A DNA stretch of 64,000 nt from Wenzhouxiangella sp. 15190 (GTDB taxonomy: Bacteria; Pseudomonadota; Gammaproteobacteria; Xanthomonadales; Wenzhouxiangellaceae). The position numbers and the translations under genes were made by a program. The stretch is from contig NZ_QVMV01000007.1 in assembly GCF_003417465.1 (NCBI RefSeq), forward strand, positions 1 through 64,000. The letters run 5' to 3'. Numbering within the stretch: the stretch's first letter is position 1; the number at the start of each line of letters is the position of its first letter. The notes below the pieces were generated by a model. The model worked only from the letters and a program-made list of their open reading frames with translations, was not told the origin of the DNA and searched no databases. Shown here one piece after another: positions 8,879-17,012 of this stretch.

Positions 8879-10918
8879 TCAGTCCTCGTCTTCGGGCAGC
8901 TTGAAGTCGGCCACCGAATCGCGCAAATCGCGCACCAGATCGGCGAGGTTGGCCACCGACTTGGCGGTCTGGCCGGTCCCTTCCGTTGTCTGGATGGAAA
9001 TGTCGCGAATCGAGTTCATCATCTCGGCGATGCGCGTGGCGTTCTTCGACTCCGTCTGGGCCTGCTTGGAGATTTCGGCAATCAGACCGGCGAGGTCGTT
9101 CGACACGTTCTCGATGGACTCCAGCGCTTCACCGGCGTCCTCGGCCAGGCGCGCGCCGGAAACCACCTGGGAAGTCGTCTGTTCCATCGAGGTGACGGCC
9201 TCGGAGGTGTCGGCCTGAATCGTCTGCACCAGGGCCTCGATTCGGCGCGTCGCATTGGTGGCGCGTTCGGCCAGGCGCTGGACCTCGTCGGCCACGACCG
9301 CGAACCCGCGTCCCGCACCGCCGGCCGAAGCGGCCTGAATGGCGGCGTTGAGGGCGAGTACGTTGGTCTGTTCGGAAATGCCGTTAATCAGCTCGACGAT
9401 GTCTCCAATCTCCTGCGAGGACTCACCCAGACGCTTGATTCGCTTGGAAGTTTCCTGGATCTGGTCACGAATGCTGTCCATGCCCGTGATCGTCTGCCGC
9501 ACCATGTCGGCGCCGCGGTTGGCGATCTCGACCGAGTTTTGCGCGACATCGGCCGACTCGCTCGAGCGCTTGGCCATGTCGTCGAAGGACTGGGCCATTT
9601 CGTTGATCGTTTCGGTCGCCGAGCGAATTTCCTGGGCCTGGTGTTCGCTGGCCTCGGCCAGCTGGGTGGTCGTCGCCCGCGTTTCCTGGGCCTGGGCGGC
9701 CACCTGCTGCGCCGTGGTGTTGACGCCCGAGACCAGGTCGCGAAGGGCCTCCACGGCGTAGTTGACCGAGTCGGCGATTGCGCCCGTGACGTCTTCGGTC
9801 ACGGTTGCCTGTACGGTCAGGTCACCATCGGCGAGCGAGGACATTTCGTCGAGCAGGCGCAGGATGGCTTCCTGGTTTCGCTGGTTGACCTCGGCGGTTC
9901 GCCTGGCCGCGCGGCGCTGCTGGAAGTAGGCGCTGGCACCGATCATGAACAGGATGAATAGGGCGGCGGCGGCAATGATCAGCCCGGCCAGCAGGGAGGG
10001 CCAGATGACGCCTTCACCCAGGTTGGCGTAGTCGTCGGCCAGCTCGCGCGCCTGGTCGGTGAGGTCCTGCGAGTCGAGGAAGATCTCGTCGGAGGCTTCG
10101 CGTACCTCGAACAGATCGGTCGAGGCGGTCAGGATGGTGTCGACGTCGTAGCGCACTTCCTCGAAGATCGGCACCACGTCGGCCAGGGCCTCCATCACGG
10201 TACTGTTGCGTACCGCCTGAAGGCCGAGTTCTTCATCGCCGTTGATCAGGCCTTCGAGTACACGGTTGAAAAGGCTGGCGTCGCGGCTGAACTGGTCGGC
10301 AGCCGTGATCGACCCCTGGCCGCCGTCGAGGATCGTGTTGACGCGCCGCAGCATGCGGTCGGCGAGGGCGAGTTGCCGGCTGGCGACGTAAACCTGGACG
10401 CTGGGCGCGCCGGTTTCGATCATGCGCCGGACGACTTCGTCGGCCTGGGCCTGAAGGCGCGGAATGTTGCTCGAGAAGGCCTGCGCGGACTCGGCAAGCT
10501 GGACCACCAGGTCGGAACGGTCAAGGATGCTCGTGGCGTTGTCGTCGATGCCCGACCAGATTTCCTCGAGCGTCGACAGCGGCGCGTCGACCCGGTCGGG
10601 CGACGGCGGCAGCCCGGATTCCGGATTGCCGTCGCGCAACTGATTGATCGATTCATCGATGGTATTGCGCGTGGTGCCCAGTTCGTCGAAGGCCTCGAAG
10701 TTACCGACGGCGGCTTCACCGGCTGCCTTTGCAAGCTGCTGGGCGCGCACCTGGATTTCGGTCGTCAGCCCGAGATACTGGGTTTCCTGAACGTTGCGCT
10801 GGTTGAGCAGATAGAAATTGTAGGCCACCAGGCCCAGCAGGAGCACCAGCAGGATGAACAGCAGCGACTGTGTGCGAGAAAGTCGCTGCTGTGTTGTTTG
10901 TGTCGCGACGCTACTCAT
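8879..10918 (-). CDS. pilJ: Twitching motility methyl-accepting chemoreceptor PilJ
   Basis: A 679-residue membrane chemoreceptor. Transmembrane helix 1 is at about 19-38 and helix 2 at about 307-329; they enclose a helical periplasmic sensor made of two similar halves (residues 40-300), as in PilJ, which interacts with pilins in Pseudomonas. A HAMP segment follows, and the cytoplasmic coiled coil has the conserved hairpin tip (QTNVLALNAAIQAA, then GRGFAVVADEVQRLAERA, about 510-550) that contacts CheW and CheA proteins. It sits between pilI and chpA in the usual order. No CheR- or CheB-like adaptation enzymes are encoded nearby. Confidence 0.95.
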   Translation of the reverse strand: MSSVATQTTQQRLSRTQSLLFILLVLLLGLVAYNFYLLNQRNVQETQYLGLTTEIQVRAQQLAKAAGEAAVGNFEAFDELGTTRNTIDESINQLRDGNPESGLPPSPDRVDAPLSTLEEIWSGIDDNATSILDRSDLVVQLAESAQAFSSNIPRLQAQADEVVRRMIETGAPSVQVYVASRQLALADRMLRRVNTILDGGQGSITAADQFSRDASLFNRVLEGLINGDEELGLQAVRNSTVMEALADVVPIFEEVRYDVDTILTASTDLFEVREASDEIFLDSQDLTDQARELADDYANLGEGVIWPSLLAGLIIAAAALFILFMIGASAYFQQRRAARRTAEVNQRNQEAILRLLDEMSSLADGDLTVQATVTEDVTGAIADSVNYAVEALRDLVSGVNTTAQQVAAQAQETRATTTQLAEASEHQAQEIRSATETINEMAQSFDDMAKRSSESADVAQNSVEIANRGADMVRQTITGMDSIRDQIQETSKRIKRLGESSQEIGDIVELINGISEQTNVLALNAAIQAASAGGAGRGFAVVADEVQRLAERATNATRRIEALVQTIQADTSEAVTSMEQTTSQVVSGARLAEDAGEALESIENVSNDLAGLIAEISKQAQTESKNATRIAEMMNSIRDISIQTTEGTGQTAKSVANLADLVRDLRDSVADFKLPEDED

Positions 10919-11073
10919 GCCTTCACCTCATTGTTGAATACTTCGGAGCACCCGGTAGCCACGCCCTGAGACCGGATGCCGTCTCCATCTGCTGCGGTTC
11001 GAATCAATGCCCGTATGCTTTGTCGGTGCGAAATGTGTTGGAAATTTTCTTGCACTTTATCCGTCCCCTGGAT

Positions 11074-11682
11074 TCAGTCTTCTCGGGCGCCGTTGATGAA
11101 TTCCTGGTTGCGTTGGAGCTTGTCGATCCTGAGCACACCCCAGGTTCGTTCGCTGGTTTCGAACTGTTGCGAGACCAGCCCGGAAAGCGGCGTATCGTTC
11201 CAGTCGGCTTCGTCTTTGCGATCGTCGGTGTGGAAGTGGCGCTGGCCGAAGACCTCGTCGACGACCAGCCCGGCCAATCGGCCTTGCATGCGGGTAATGA
11301 TCAACCGCGTGCGGTTGGTTACGGGCGTGCGGCTGCCGAACAGATACCAGCCGAGATCCGAGACCGGCGCAAGGTTGCCGCGAACGTTCGCGATGCCCAG
11401 CAACCAGTCCTTCGCGCCAGGGAGGGCGGTATACGGTGGAAAAGCGATGATCTCCTCGACCTGGTCGATCCGGCAGGTCAGATAGTAATCACCCAGACGG
11501 AAGACGACGCCGTCCCAGTTACTGATCTGCTGCTGGCGGGCTGCTTCACCGACATCGTGCTCGAGACTGCGCTTTTCATATTCGGCCAGCCGCGCAAACA
11601 GCGAAAGGCGGCCGGATCCGGTAGCAGTCGCGAGTTGCTGGTCCCCTTGCATCGTCCCTCTCGAATCTCCTCTGACGGCCAC
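11074..11682 (-). CDS. pilI: CheW-like adaptor PilI
   Basis: CheW-like coupling protein (202 residues from the GTG at 11682, or 192 from the ATG at 11652). The core CheW fold is visible from about residue 58 (GVVFRLGDYYLTCRIDQVEEII) through GIANVRGNLAPVSDLGWYLFG to the conserved VDEVFG segment. It should link PilJ to ChpA. The GTG start lies two bases after the pilG stop. The internal ATG has an AGAGGG sequence three bases upstream and better fits the start of conserved sequence, so the true start is uncertain. The gene is in line with pilG and pilJ. Confidence 0.9.
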   Translation of the reverse strand: MAVRGDSRGTMQGDQQLATATGSGRLSLFARLAEYEKRSLEHDVGEAARQQQISNWDGVVFRLGDYYLTCRIDQVEEIIAFPPYTALPGAKDWLLGIANVRGNLAPVSDLGWYLFGSRTPVTNRTRLIITRMQGRLAGLVVDEVFGQRHFHTDDRKDEADWNDTPLSGLVSQQFETSERTWGVLRIDKLQRNQEFINGARED

Positions 11683-11684
11683 CG

Positions 11685-12116
11685 TCAGGCCGCTTTGGTC
11701 CGTTCGCGCTGCTGGCGCACGGCCGCAAGCAGCTCGTCGCGCGTGAATGGCTTGGTCAGGTAGTGATCGGATCCGACGATACGCCCCCTTGCCTTGTCGA
11801 ACAGACCGTCCTTGCTGGTCAGCATGACCACGGGCACGTTCTTGAAACGCGCGTTGTTCTTGATGATGGCGCAGGTCTGGTAGCCGTCCAGCCGTGGCAT
11901 CATGATGTCCACGAAAATCAGATCGGGTTCGTGCTTGTGGATCAGCGCCAGCGCCTCGAAGCCGTCGTTGGCCGTGATAACCTCACAGCCTTCCTTGCTG
12001 AGCATGGTCTCGGCCGAACGACGAATGGTCCGACTGTCGTCGATCAGCATGATCTTTAGACCGCTCAGATCGGTCGCTCCGTTATCCCCGCTGTCCGTGT
12101 TCTGATCTGCGCTCAT
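11685..12116 (-). CDS. pilG: Response regulator PilG
   Basis: Single receiver-domain regulator (143 residues) with a 17-residue polar N-terminal tail. The acidic pair (IDDSRT, residues 25-30), phosphoacceptor Asp70 (FVDIMMPRLDGYQTC), the switch Thr (MLTSKDG) and the Lys of YLTKPF are all present. The segment DIMMPRLDGYQTCAIIKNN is characteristic of PilG rather than PilH. PilG promotes pilus extension and cAMP/c-di-GMP signalling in relatives. It is the first gene of the minus-strand cluster. No pilH follows, unlike Pseudomonas but as in Xylella. Confidence 0.92.
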   Translation of the reverse strand: MSADQNTDSGDNGATDLSGLKIMLIDDSRTIRRSAETMLSKEGCEVITANDGFEALALIHKHEPDLIFVDIMMPRLDGYQTCAIIKNNARFKNVPVVMLTSKDGLFDKARGRIVGSDHYLTKPFTRDELLAAVRQQRERTKAA

Positions 12117-12303
12117 TGTCTACCCGATGCTGCTGGCGTAATACACCCTAAGACCCTATCGACCTAGGTTAGTCTATCTTTGACGGATTTGCCAATCCAG
12201 TAGAATTGTGTCACAGAAGTCCATGGGAATACAGATATTTCTCCAATCCCCGGACGCCGATCAATGCCCCTGGTGCAAGCCAGTCTGACCCAATGGAGCC
12301 TGC
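12117..12303. promoter_or_regulatory. Divergent promoter region, pilG operon and gshB
   Basis: This 187-bp space separates the divergent pilG (minus) and gshB (plus) start codons and must hold both promoters. On the plus strand TTGACG (12180-12185) is followed after 15 bases by TAGAAT (12201-12206), a possible but short-spaced sigma-70 pair. On the minus strand TTGGCA followed by TAACCT (spacer 18) is the best candidate and is weak. An 8-bp palindrome ACCTAGGT lies at 12162-12169. The assignment of any particular element is tentative. Confidence 0.45.
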
Positions 12304-13242
12304 ATGCGCAAGAATCTCGTCGTGGTGATGGATGACATTGCCGCCATCAAGGTCGTCAAGGACACCACATTCGCGATGCTGCTCGAGGGTCAGCGCCGCG
12401 GCTACCAGATGTGGTATCTCGGTGACACCGATTTGTATCTCGACGGTGCCCGGGCCTGCGCGCGCATGCGCTCGATTCGGGTTCAGGACGATGCCGGCGA
12501 CTGGTACCAACTGGGCGAGACGGCCGACCGGCCGCTGGGTGACGACGACCTGGTCCTGATGCGCGCCGACCCGCCCGTGGACAACAACTACCTGATGGCC
12601 ACTTACCTGCTCGAGCTGGCTGAAACGGCCGGCGCCCGGGTGGTCAATCGGCCCCAGTCGCTGCGGGATTTCAACGAGAAACTGGCCATCGCGCGTTTTC
12701 CGGAGCTGATTCCCGAAACCGTCGTCAGTGCTGACGCGACCAGGTTGCGCGATTTTGTCCAGGGAGCGGACCGGGCCGTGCTCAAGCCGCTCGACGGCAT
12801 GGGCGGCAAGAGTATTTTTCTGCTCGAGCGCGACGACCGCAATCTCAACGTCGTCATCGAAACGCTGACCGACAACGGGCAGCGGCTGGCAATGGCGCAG
12901 GAATACCTGCCGGCCATTTCCGAGGGCGACAAGCGCATCCTGCTTGTCCATGGTCGGCCGGTCGACAAACTGCTGGCGCGTATTCCCGGCCAGGACGACT
13001 TTCGCGGCAACCTGGCGCGCGGCGGGCGTGGCGAAGGCCGGCCGCTGGGCGATGCCGACCGCGCCATCGCCGAGGCGGTGGGGCCGGTACTGCTCGAGTA
13101 CGGCATCGAGTTCGCCGGGCTCGATGTCATCGGCGACCGCCTGACGGAGGTCAATGTCACCTCACCGACCTGTGTGCGGGAACTGGATGCGCAGTTCGGG
13201 ATCAACATCAGTAGTGATCTCTTCGATGCAGTCGACCCATGA
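12304..13242 (+). CDS. gshB: Glutathione synthetase
   Basis: ATP-grasp glutathione synthetase (312 residues, normal length) joining gamma-glutamylcysteine and glycine. Recognisable segments are the N-terminal MDDIAAIKVVKDTTFAML, the substrate region MRADPPVDNNYLMAT, VVNRPQSLRDFNEKL, the ATP-binding VLKPLDGMGGKSIF and the glycine-rich GGRGEGRPL loop before EFAGLDVIG and the closing NVTSPTC. It is divergent from pilG and its last four bases overlap the tonB-like gene (ATGA), so the two are translationally coupled. The same gshB-tonB neighbourhood beside pilG occurs in Pseudomonas aeruginosa (PA0406-PA0408). Confidence 0.97.
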   Translation: MRKNLVVVMDDIAAIKVVKDTTFAMLLEGQRRGYQMWYLGDTDLYLDGARACARMRSIRVQDDAGDWYQLGETADRPLGDDDLVLMRADPPVDNNYLMATYLLELAETAGARVVNRPQSLRDFNEKLAIARFPELIPETVVSADATRLRDFVQGADRAVLKPLDGMGGKSIFLLERDDRNLNVVIETLTDNGQRLAMAQEYLPAISEGDKRILLVHGRPVDKLLARIPGQDDFRGNLARGGRGEGRPLGDADRAIAEAVGPVLLEYGIEFAGLDVIGDRLTEVNVTSPTCVRELDAQFGINISSDLFDAVDP

Positions 13243-14108
13243 GAACAGCGCGGCCAGCCGCACGCGGTAGCGACTCGCTGGCCATCGCCGTGGCGCTGGC
13301 CGTCGGGCTGCATGCGGCCCTGATCGGCCTGGTGCATTTCGAGTTTCTCGGCTCGCGACCCGACGATGTGCCTAGCAGTCTGGACGTTGTCATGGTCGAT
13401 TTCGCCACCGAGAAGGCGCCCGAGGAGGCCGATTTCCTGGCTCAGGCGACACAGCGCGGCGGCGGCACGGCCGAGGAAGTCGATCGGCCGGCCGAGCCGG
13501 TGGCCACCAGCCCCGAAGAGACGGTTGCGCCGCTGGAGCAGGAGGCCACCGATGCCGCCGAACGAGAGCAGCCCGAACAGGTTGACGAAATCGTCCGGGT
13601 CGAAGGCGATGAGCCCGCGCCGGCGAAGCGTGAGGAAACCGAGGTGGATCCGGACGTGGAAGTGTCGACCAGCGAAATCATCGAGCAGTCGCATACGATG
13701 GCGCGTACGTCCACCGAGCGGCTCAGCGACGCCGCCGACTATCCCGAGCGACCCCGTCGGAAGTTCGTCTCGGCGAATACCCGCGAGCACCTCTATGCCG
13801 GCTACATGCGTTCCTGGGTCTCAAAGGTCGAGCGCGTGGGGAATGTCAATTATCCCGAGCGGGCCCGGCGCGAGAATCTGTCGGGTGCGCTCGTGCTCAG
13901 CGTCGATGTGTTCGAGGACGGCAGTGTCGGGCGAATCCGGGTACTGCAGTCATCCGGGCACGATGTGCTCGATGAAGCCGCCGTGCGTATCGTCCGGCTG
14001 TCCGCGCCTTTCTCGCCGCTGCCTGAAGAGATTCGGCGCGAGGTGGACGTGTTGACCATCACGCGGACCTGGCAGTTTTCCGGTTCGGGTGTGTTGCGCA
14101 GTGGTTGA
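13239..14108 (+). CDS. TonB family energy transducer (TonB3-like)
   Basis: A 289-residue TonB-like protein. A single N-terminal membrane anchor (about 14-33) is followed by an acidic, Glu/Pro-rich periplasmic linker (45-150) and a C-terminal TonB fold (about 190-280: NYPERARRENLSGALVLSV, then EDGSVGRIRVLQSSGHDVLDEAAV). TonB proteins carry proton-motive energy from ExbB-ExbD to outer-membrane receptors, but no exbBD is nearby. Its position between gshB and yqgE matches Pseudomonas TonB3 (PA0406), which is reported to be needed for twitching motility. A pilus-related role is therefore plausible but inferred from synteny. The start overlaps gshB by four bases. Confidence 0.85.
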   Translation: MRTARPAARGSDSLAIAVALAVGLHAALIGLVHFEFLGSRPDDVPSSLDVVMVDFATEKAPEEADFLAQATQRGGGTAEEVDRPAEPVATSPEETVAPLEQEATDAAEREQPEQVDEIVRVEGDEPAPAKREETEVDPDVEVSTSEIIEQSHTMARTSTERLSDAADYPERPRRKFVSANTREHLYAGYMRSWVSKVERVGNVNYPERARRENLSGALVLSVDVFEDGSVGRIRVLQSSGHDVLDEAAVRIVRLSAPFSPLPEEIRREVDVLTITRTWQFSGSGVLRSG

Positions 14109-14159
14109 TTTCCGGATCGTCCCCATATCTGCCGGCGGGACCGCTGATAGAATGAAACC

Positions 14160-14714
14160 GTGAGTTATCTGGAGCATCAATTTCTGATCGCCATGCCCGG
14201 CATGGAAGACCCCAATTTCATGCGCGGGGTGACGCTGCTTTGCCAGCATAACGACGAGGGCGCCCTGGGCATCACCGTCAACCGCCAGTCCGAGTATGTC
14301 CTCGAGGATGTGCTCGAACAGCTGGATCTGGAATGCAGTGATGAGCGCATCGCCACGATGCCCGTCTACGTCGGCGGCCCGGTTCATCCCGAGCGTGGCT
14401 TCGTGCTGCACAGCGGTGACCGAAGCTGGGAGGCGACGGTCGAAGTCGGCGACGGCATCAGCGTGACGACTTCACGCGACGTCCTCGAAGCCATCGCTTA
14501 CGGCGAGGGACCGGAGAAATTCCTGGTTGCACTCGGCTATGCCGGCTGGGAGCCCGGTCAGCTCGAGGAGGAGATGCGCGAAAACGCCTGGTTGAACGTG
14601 ATGGCCTCGGCCGAGATCATCTTCGACCTGCCCGTCGATGATCGCTGGGAACAGGCCGTTTCACGACTCGGCATCGACGTGGCCACCCTGCAACCGGCGG
14701 GCGGGCATGCCTGA
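14160..14714 (+). CDS. yqgE: YqgE/AlgH family protein
   Basis: A 184-residue protein of the UPF0301 (YqgE/AlgH) family, whose biochemical function is not settled. The conserved start (LEHQFLIAMPGMEDPNFMRGV) followed by LLCQHNDEGALGITVNR, the YVGGPVHPERGFVLH segment and the GYAGWEPGQLEEE motif are present. Translation starts at a GTG (14160). It is followed by ruvX with an 8-base overlap, the usual yqgE-yqgF pairing. Known structures show no catalytic site, so no activity is assigned. Confidence 0.93.
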   Translation: MSYLEHQFLIAMPGMEDPNFMRGVTLLCQHNDEGALGITVNRQSEYVLEDVLEQLDLECSDERIATMPVYVGGPVHPERGFVLHSGDRSWEATVEVGDGISVTTSRDVLEAIAYGEGPEKFLVALGYAGWEPGQLEEEMRENAWLNVMASAEIIFDLPVDDRWEQAVSRLGIDVATLQPAGGHA

Positions 14715-15144
14715 AGCGGCCGGTGCGCTGCTGGGCATCGATTTCGGAGAGCGCACCGTGGGATTGGCGATTGGGCACAGGTTGACCGGCTCGGCCCGCC
14801 CCCTCGATCCGATTCGCTACCGCGACAGCGAAAGCCTGATGACCGGTCTCGACAGCGTCATGCGCCAGTGGCGGCCGTCCTTGATCGTCATCGGCCTGCC
14901 GCTGGCCGGCGACGGCAGCGAATCGGACATGAGTCGTCGCGTGCGCGATTTCGCCGACCGGCTGGAAAATCAGCAGCCGGGCATCGATATCCGCTTCCAG
15001 GACGAGCGGTTGAGCTCACATGCCGCCGCCGAGCGTCACGCCAGCCGCCGCCAGCAGGGGCGGGCGAAACGCAGCGATGCCAAACGGCTCGACAGCGTGG
15101 CCGCAGCGGTGATCCTGGAATCCTGGATGGGGGAGAATTCGTGA
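14707..15144 (+). CDS. ruvX: Putative pre-16S rRNA nuclease YqgF/RuvX
   Basis: RNase H-fold nuclease of about 145 residues implicated in maturing the 5' end of 16S rRNA. The first acidic motif GIDFGERTVGLAIG, the second block VIGLPLAGDGSES, QDERLSS with its acidic residues, and the final LDSVAAAVILESWM are all visible. An open frame runs upstream to 14638, but homology starts at the ATG at 14707, inside the last eight bases of yqgE. Its stop codon overlaps the GTG start of pyrB, so yqgE-ruvX-pyrB form a tightly coupled set. Confidence 0.95.
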   Translation: MPEAAGALLGIDFGERTVGLAIGHRLTGSARPLDPIRYRDSESLMTGLDSVMRQWRPSLIVIGLPLAGDGSESDMSRRVRDFADRLENQQPGIDIRFQDERLSSHAAAERHASRRQQGRAKRSDAKRLDSVAAAVILESWMGENS

Positions 15145-16040
15145 ACGAGCGACACCTTCTCGATATCGACCGGCTCGCCGACGACGACATCGAACACATT
15201 CTCAACCGGGCCTGCGGGTTGGCCGCCGGTGGTGACGCGGCGGCCATAAAAGCCACCGTCGCCAACCTGTTCTACGAGCCGAGCACACGTACGCGCGTGT
15301 CCTTCGAACTGGCCGCCGGCCGCCTGGGTATGCGAGTGGTCAATATCGAACTCGATCATTCCTCGGCCACCAAGGGCGAGACGCTGGAGGACACCGCGGC
15401 CACGCTGGCGGCCATGGGCGTGGACGGCGTGGTTCTGCGCCATCCCGAAAGCCATCGTGTCAGTCAACTGGCCGACGTCGTCTCCGGTCTGCGGTTGATC
15501 AATGCCGGCGACGGGACCCACGCCCATCCCAGCCAGGCGCTGCTGGATGCGGCCGTGCTGCGGGCGCGTGGGGTCGATTTCTCCGGGCTGAAGCTGGCTG
15601 TCGTCGGCGATATCCGCCATTCGCGCGTGGCCGGCTCCGGCATACGGCTGTGGCAGCGTCTCGGCGTGTCCGAGATCCGCCTGGCCGGCCCGGATTCCCT
15701 GCTGCCGGCCAACCCCCCGGTGCCGTCGGCGAGCCTGCACGACAACCTGGCCGATGCCGTGCGCGGGGCCGATGTGGTGATGATGCTGCGCGTCCAGCAC
15801 GAGCGCATGGACCGCGCCGGCTGGCCCGACCGGGAAAGCTACTTTGCCGACTGGGGGCTGAAGGAGGACGACCTCGCCGATGCCGCGCCGGGCTGCCTGG
15901 TCATGCATCCGGGGCCGATCAATCGCGGCATGGAAATCGACGCGACCGTGGCCGACGGTGAACGCTCACTGATCCTGGAGCAGGTCAGGATGGGGGTGTT
16001 TGCGAGGATGGCGATCTTCGAATGGCTCTTTGGAGAATGA
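15141..16040 (+). CDS. pyrB: Aspartate carbamoyltransferase catalytic subunit
   Basis: Catalytic chain (299 residues) that condenses carbamoyl phosphate and aspartate in pyrimidine synthesis. The carbamoyl-phosphate site FYEPSTRTRVSFE, the SATKGE loop and the HAHPSQALLDA motif are intact, as is the C-terminal MHPGPINRGMEI segment. The GTG start (15141) overlaps the ruvX stop; homology does not extend upstream into the longer frame. No pyrI is present; pyrC is not directly downstream, unlike Pseudomonas, where a pyrC-like chain follows. The gene ends against a palindromic element and convergent ubiK. Confidence 0.96.
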   Translation: MNERHLLDIDRLADDDIEHILNRACGLAAGGDAAAIKATVANLFYEPSTRTRVSFELAAGRLGMRVVNIELDHSSATKGETLEDTAATLAAMGVDGVVLRHPESHRVSQLADVVSGLRLINAGDGTHAHPSQALLDAAVLRARGVDFSGLKLAVVGDIRHSRVAGSGIRLWQRLGVSEIRLAGPDSLLPANPPVPSASLHDNLADAVRGADVVMMLRVQHERMDRAGWPDRESYFADWGLKEDDLADAAPGCLVMHPGPINRGMEIDATVADGERSLILEQVRMGVFARMAIFEWLFGE

Positions 16041-16195
16041 CCAATTACCAAACTCCAATTTTCAAACAATTTTCAATTTTCAATGACCGAATGACCCAAG
16101 CGGGGTGCCCATGCTGGTGCTAAGGGGTTTGATCATTGGGTCATTCGAACATTAGGTTCTTGTTTGAAAATTGGTGCTTGGAATTTGATCATTGC
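16041..16195. repeat. Heptad-word palindromic element (CAATTTT / TGACCGA words)
   Basis: An A/T-rich imperfect palindrome filling the space between convergent pyrB and ubiK. The left arm (16041-16099) steps through CAATTAC, CAAACTC, CAATTTT and similar 7-mers. The right arm (16129-16193) is complementary. Perfect complementary blocks are 16055-16069 with 16160-16174 (15 bp) and 16089-16099 with 16136-16146 (11 bp). The centre (16100-16128) is GC-rich and unpaired. The right arm runs a few bases into the end of ubiK. There is no coding potential and its function is unknown. Confidence 0.92.
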
Positions 16196-16425
16196 TGGTC
16201 CTCCAGCTGCTTCTCCAACGCCTCGAGCTTCTCCCTGGTGCGAAGAAGCACCTTCTTCTGAATCTCGAATTCCTCGCGCGTGACCAGGTCCATGCGGTCG
16301 AAGGCGGATTCGAGCACGGCGCGGAACTGTTCTTCCAGTTCGGCCCGGGCGGTTCGCACTTCCCGGGGCACGGCCGCGGCCAGCTTGCGGGTGATTTCGT
16401 CGAGGGTCTGAAAGTCGGGGCGCAT
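16189..16425 (-). CDS. ubiK: Ubiquinone biosynthesis accessory factor UbiK (BMFP family)
   Basis: A 78-residue helical, coiled-coil protein of the YqiC/BMFP family. UbiK acts with UbiJ in the aerobic ubiquinone-assembly metabolon and binds membranes. The first half has DEITRKLAAAVP and the second is a Leu-zipper-like helix (VLLRTREKLEALEKQLE), as expected. It stands alone on the minus strand, divergent from the PII gene and convergent with pyrB; its last codons overlap the right arm of the palindromic element. The other ubi genes are not in the window. Confidence 0.88.
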   Translation of the reverse strand: MRPDFQTLDEITRKLAAAVPREVRTARAELEEQFRAVLESAFDRMDLVTREEFEIQKKVLLRTREKLEALEKQLEDQQ

Positions 16426-16447
16426 GAGATGTCTCGAAGGGGATTGA

Positions 16448-16885
<438 letters not shown>

Positions 16886-16923
16886 AGCGCGCCCCACCGC
16901 ATGCGTCCCGCTTGCTGAACCAG

Positions 16924-16956
16924 ACAACCACGGAAGTCACGGAATGCACGGAATGC
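16924..16956. repeat. Single-arm word repeat (CACGGAAGT / CACGGAATG)
   Basis: Three tandem 9-base words (CACGGAAGT, then CACGGAATG twice) lie between glnB and the aminopeptidase gene. They match the words of the element downstream of that gene (18931-19070), but no complementary second arm is obvious here, so this looks like a half-element. No other function is visible. Confidence 0.75.
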
Positions 16957-17012
16957 CGATTTGGCGTCCCGCTGGATTTCTTGGCTTTGTGCCAGAGACC
17001 AAGGAAACAGGA

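Noticed and set aside
8276-9961. 561-codon plus-strand open frame opposite chpA and pilJ
   Set aside because: It is antisense to conserved chemosensory genes; its composition mirrors their codons.
11074-11682. A second response regulator (pilH) hidden between pilG and pilI
   Set aside because: The space holds only the CheW-like pilI; no additional receiver motif is present on either strand.
16041-16195. Miniature transposable element (MITE)
   Set aside because: The palindromes share no sequence between sites, have no target-site duplication that I can see, and their arms are tandem words rather than terminal inverted repeats of a transposase.
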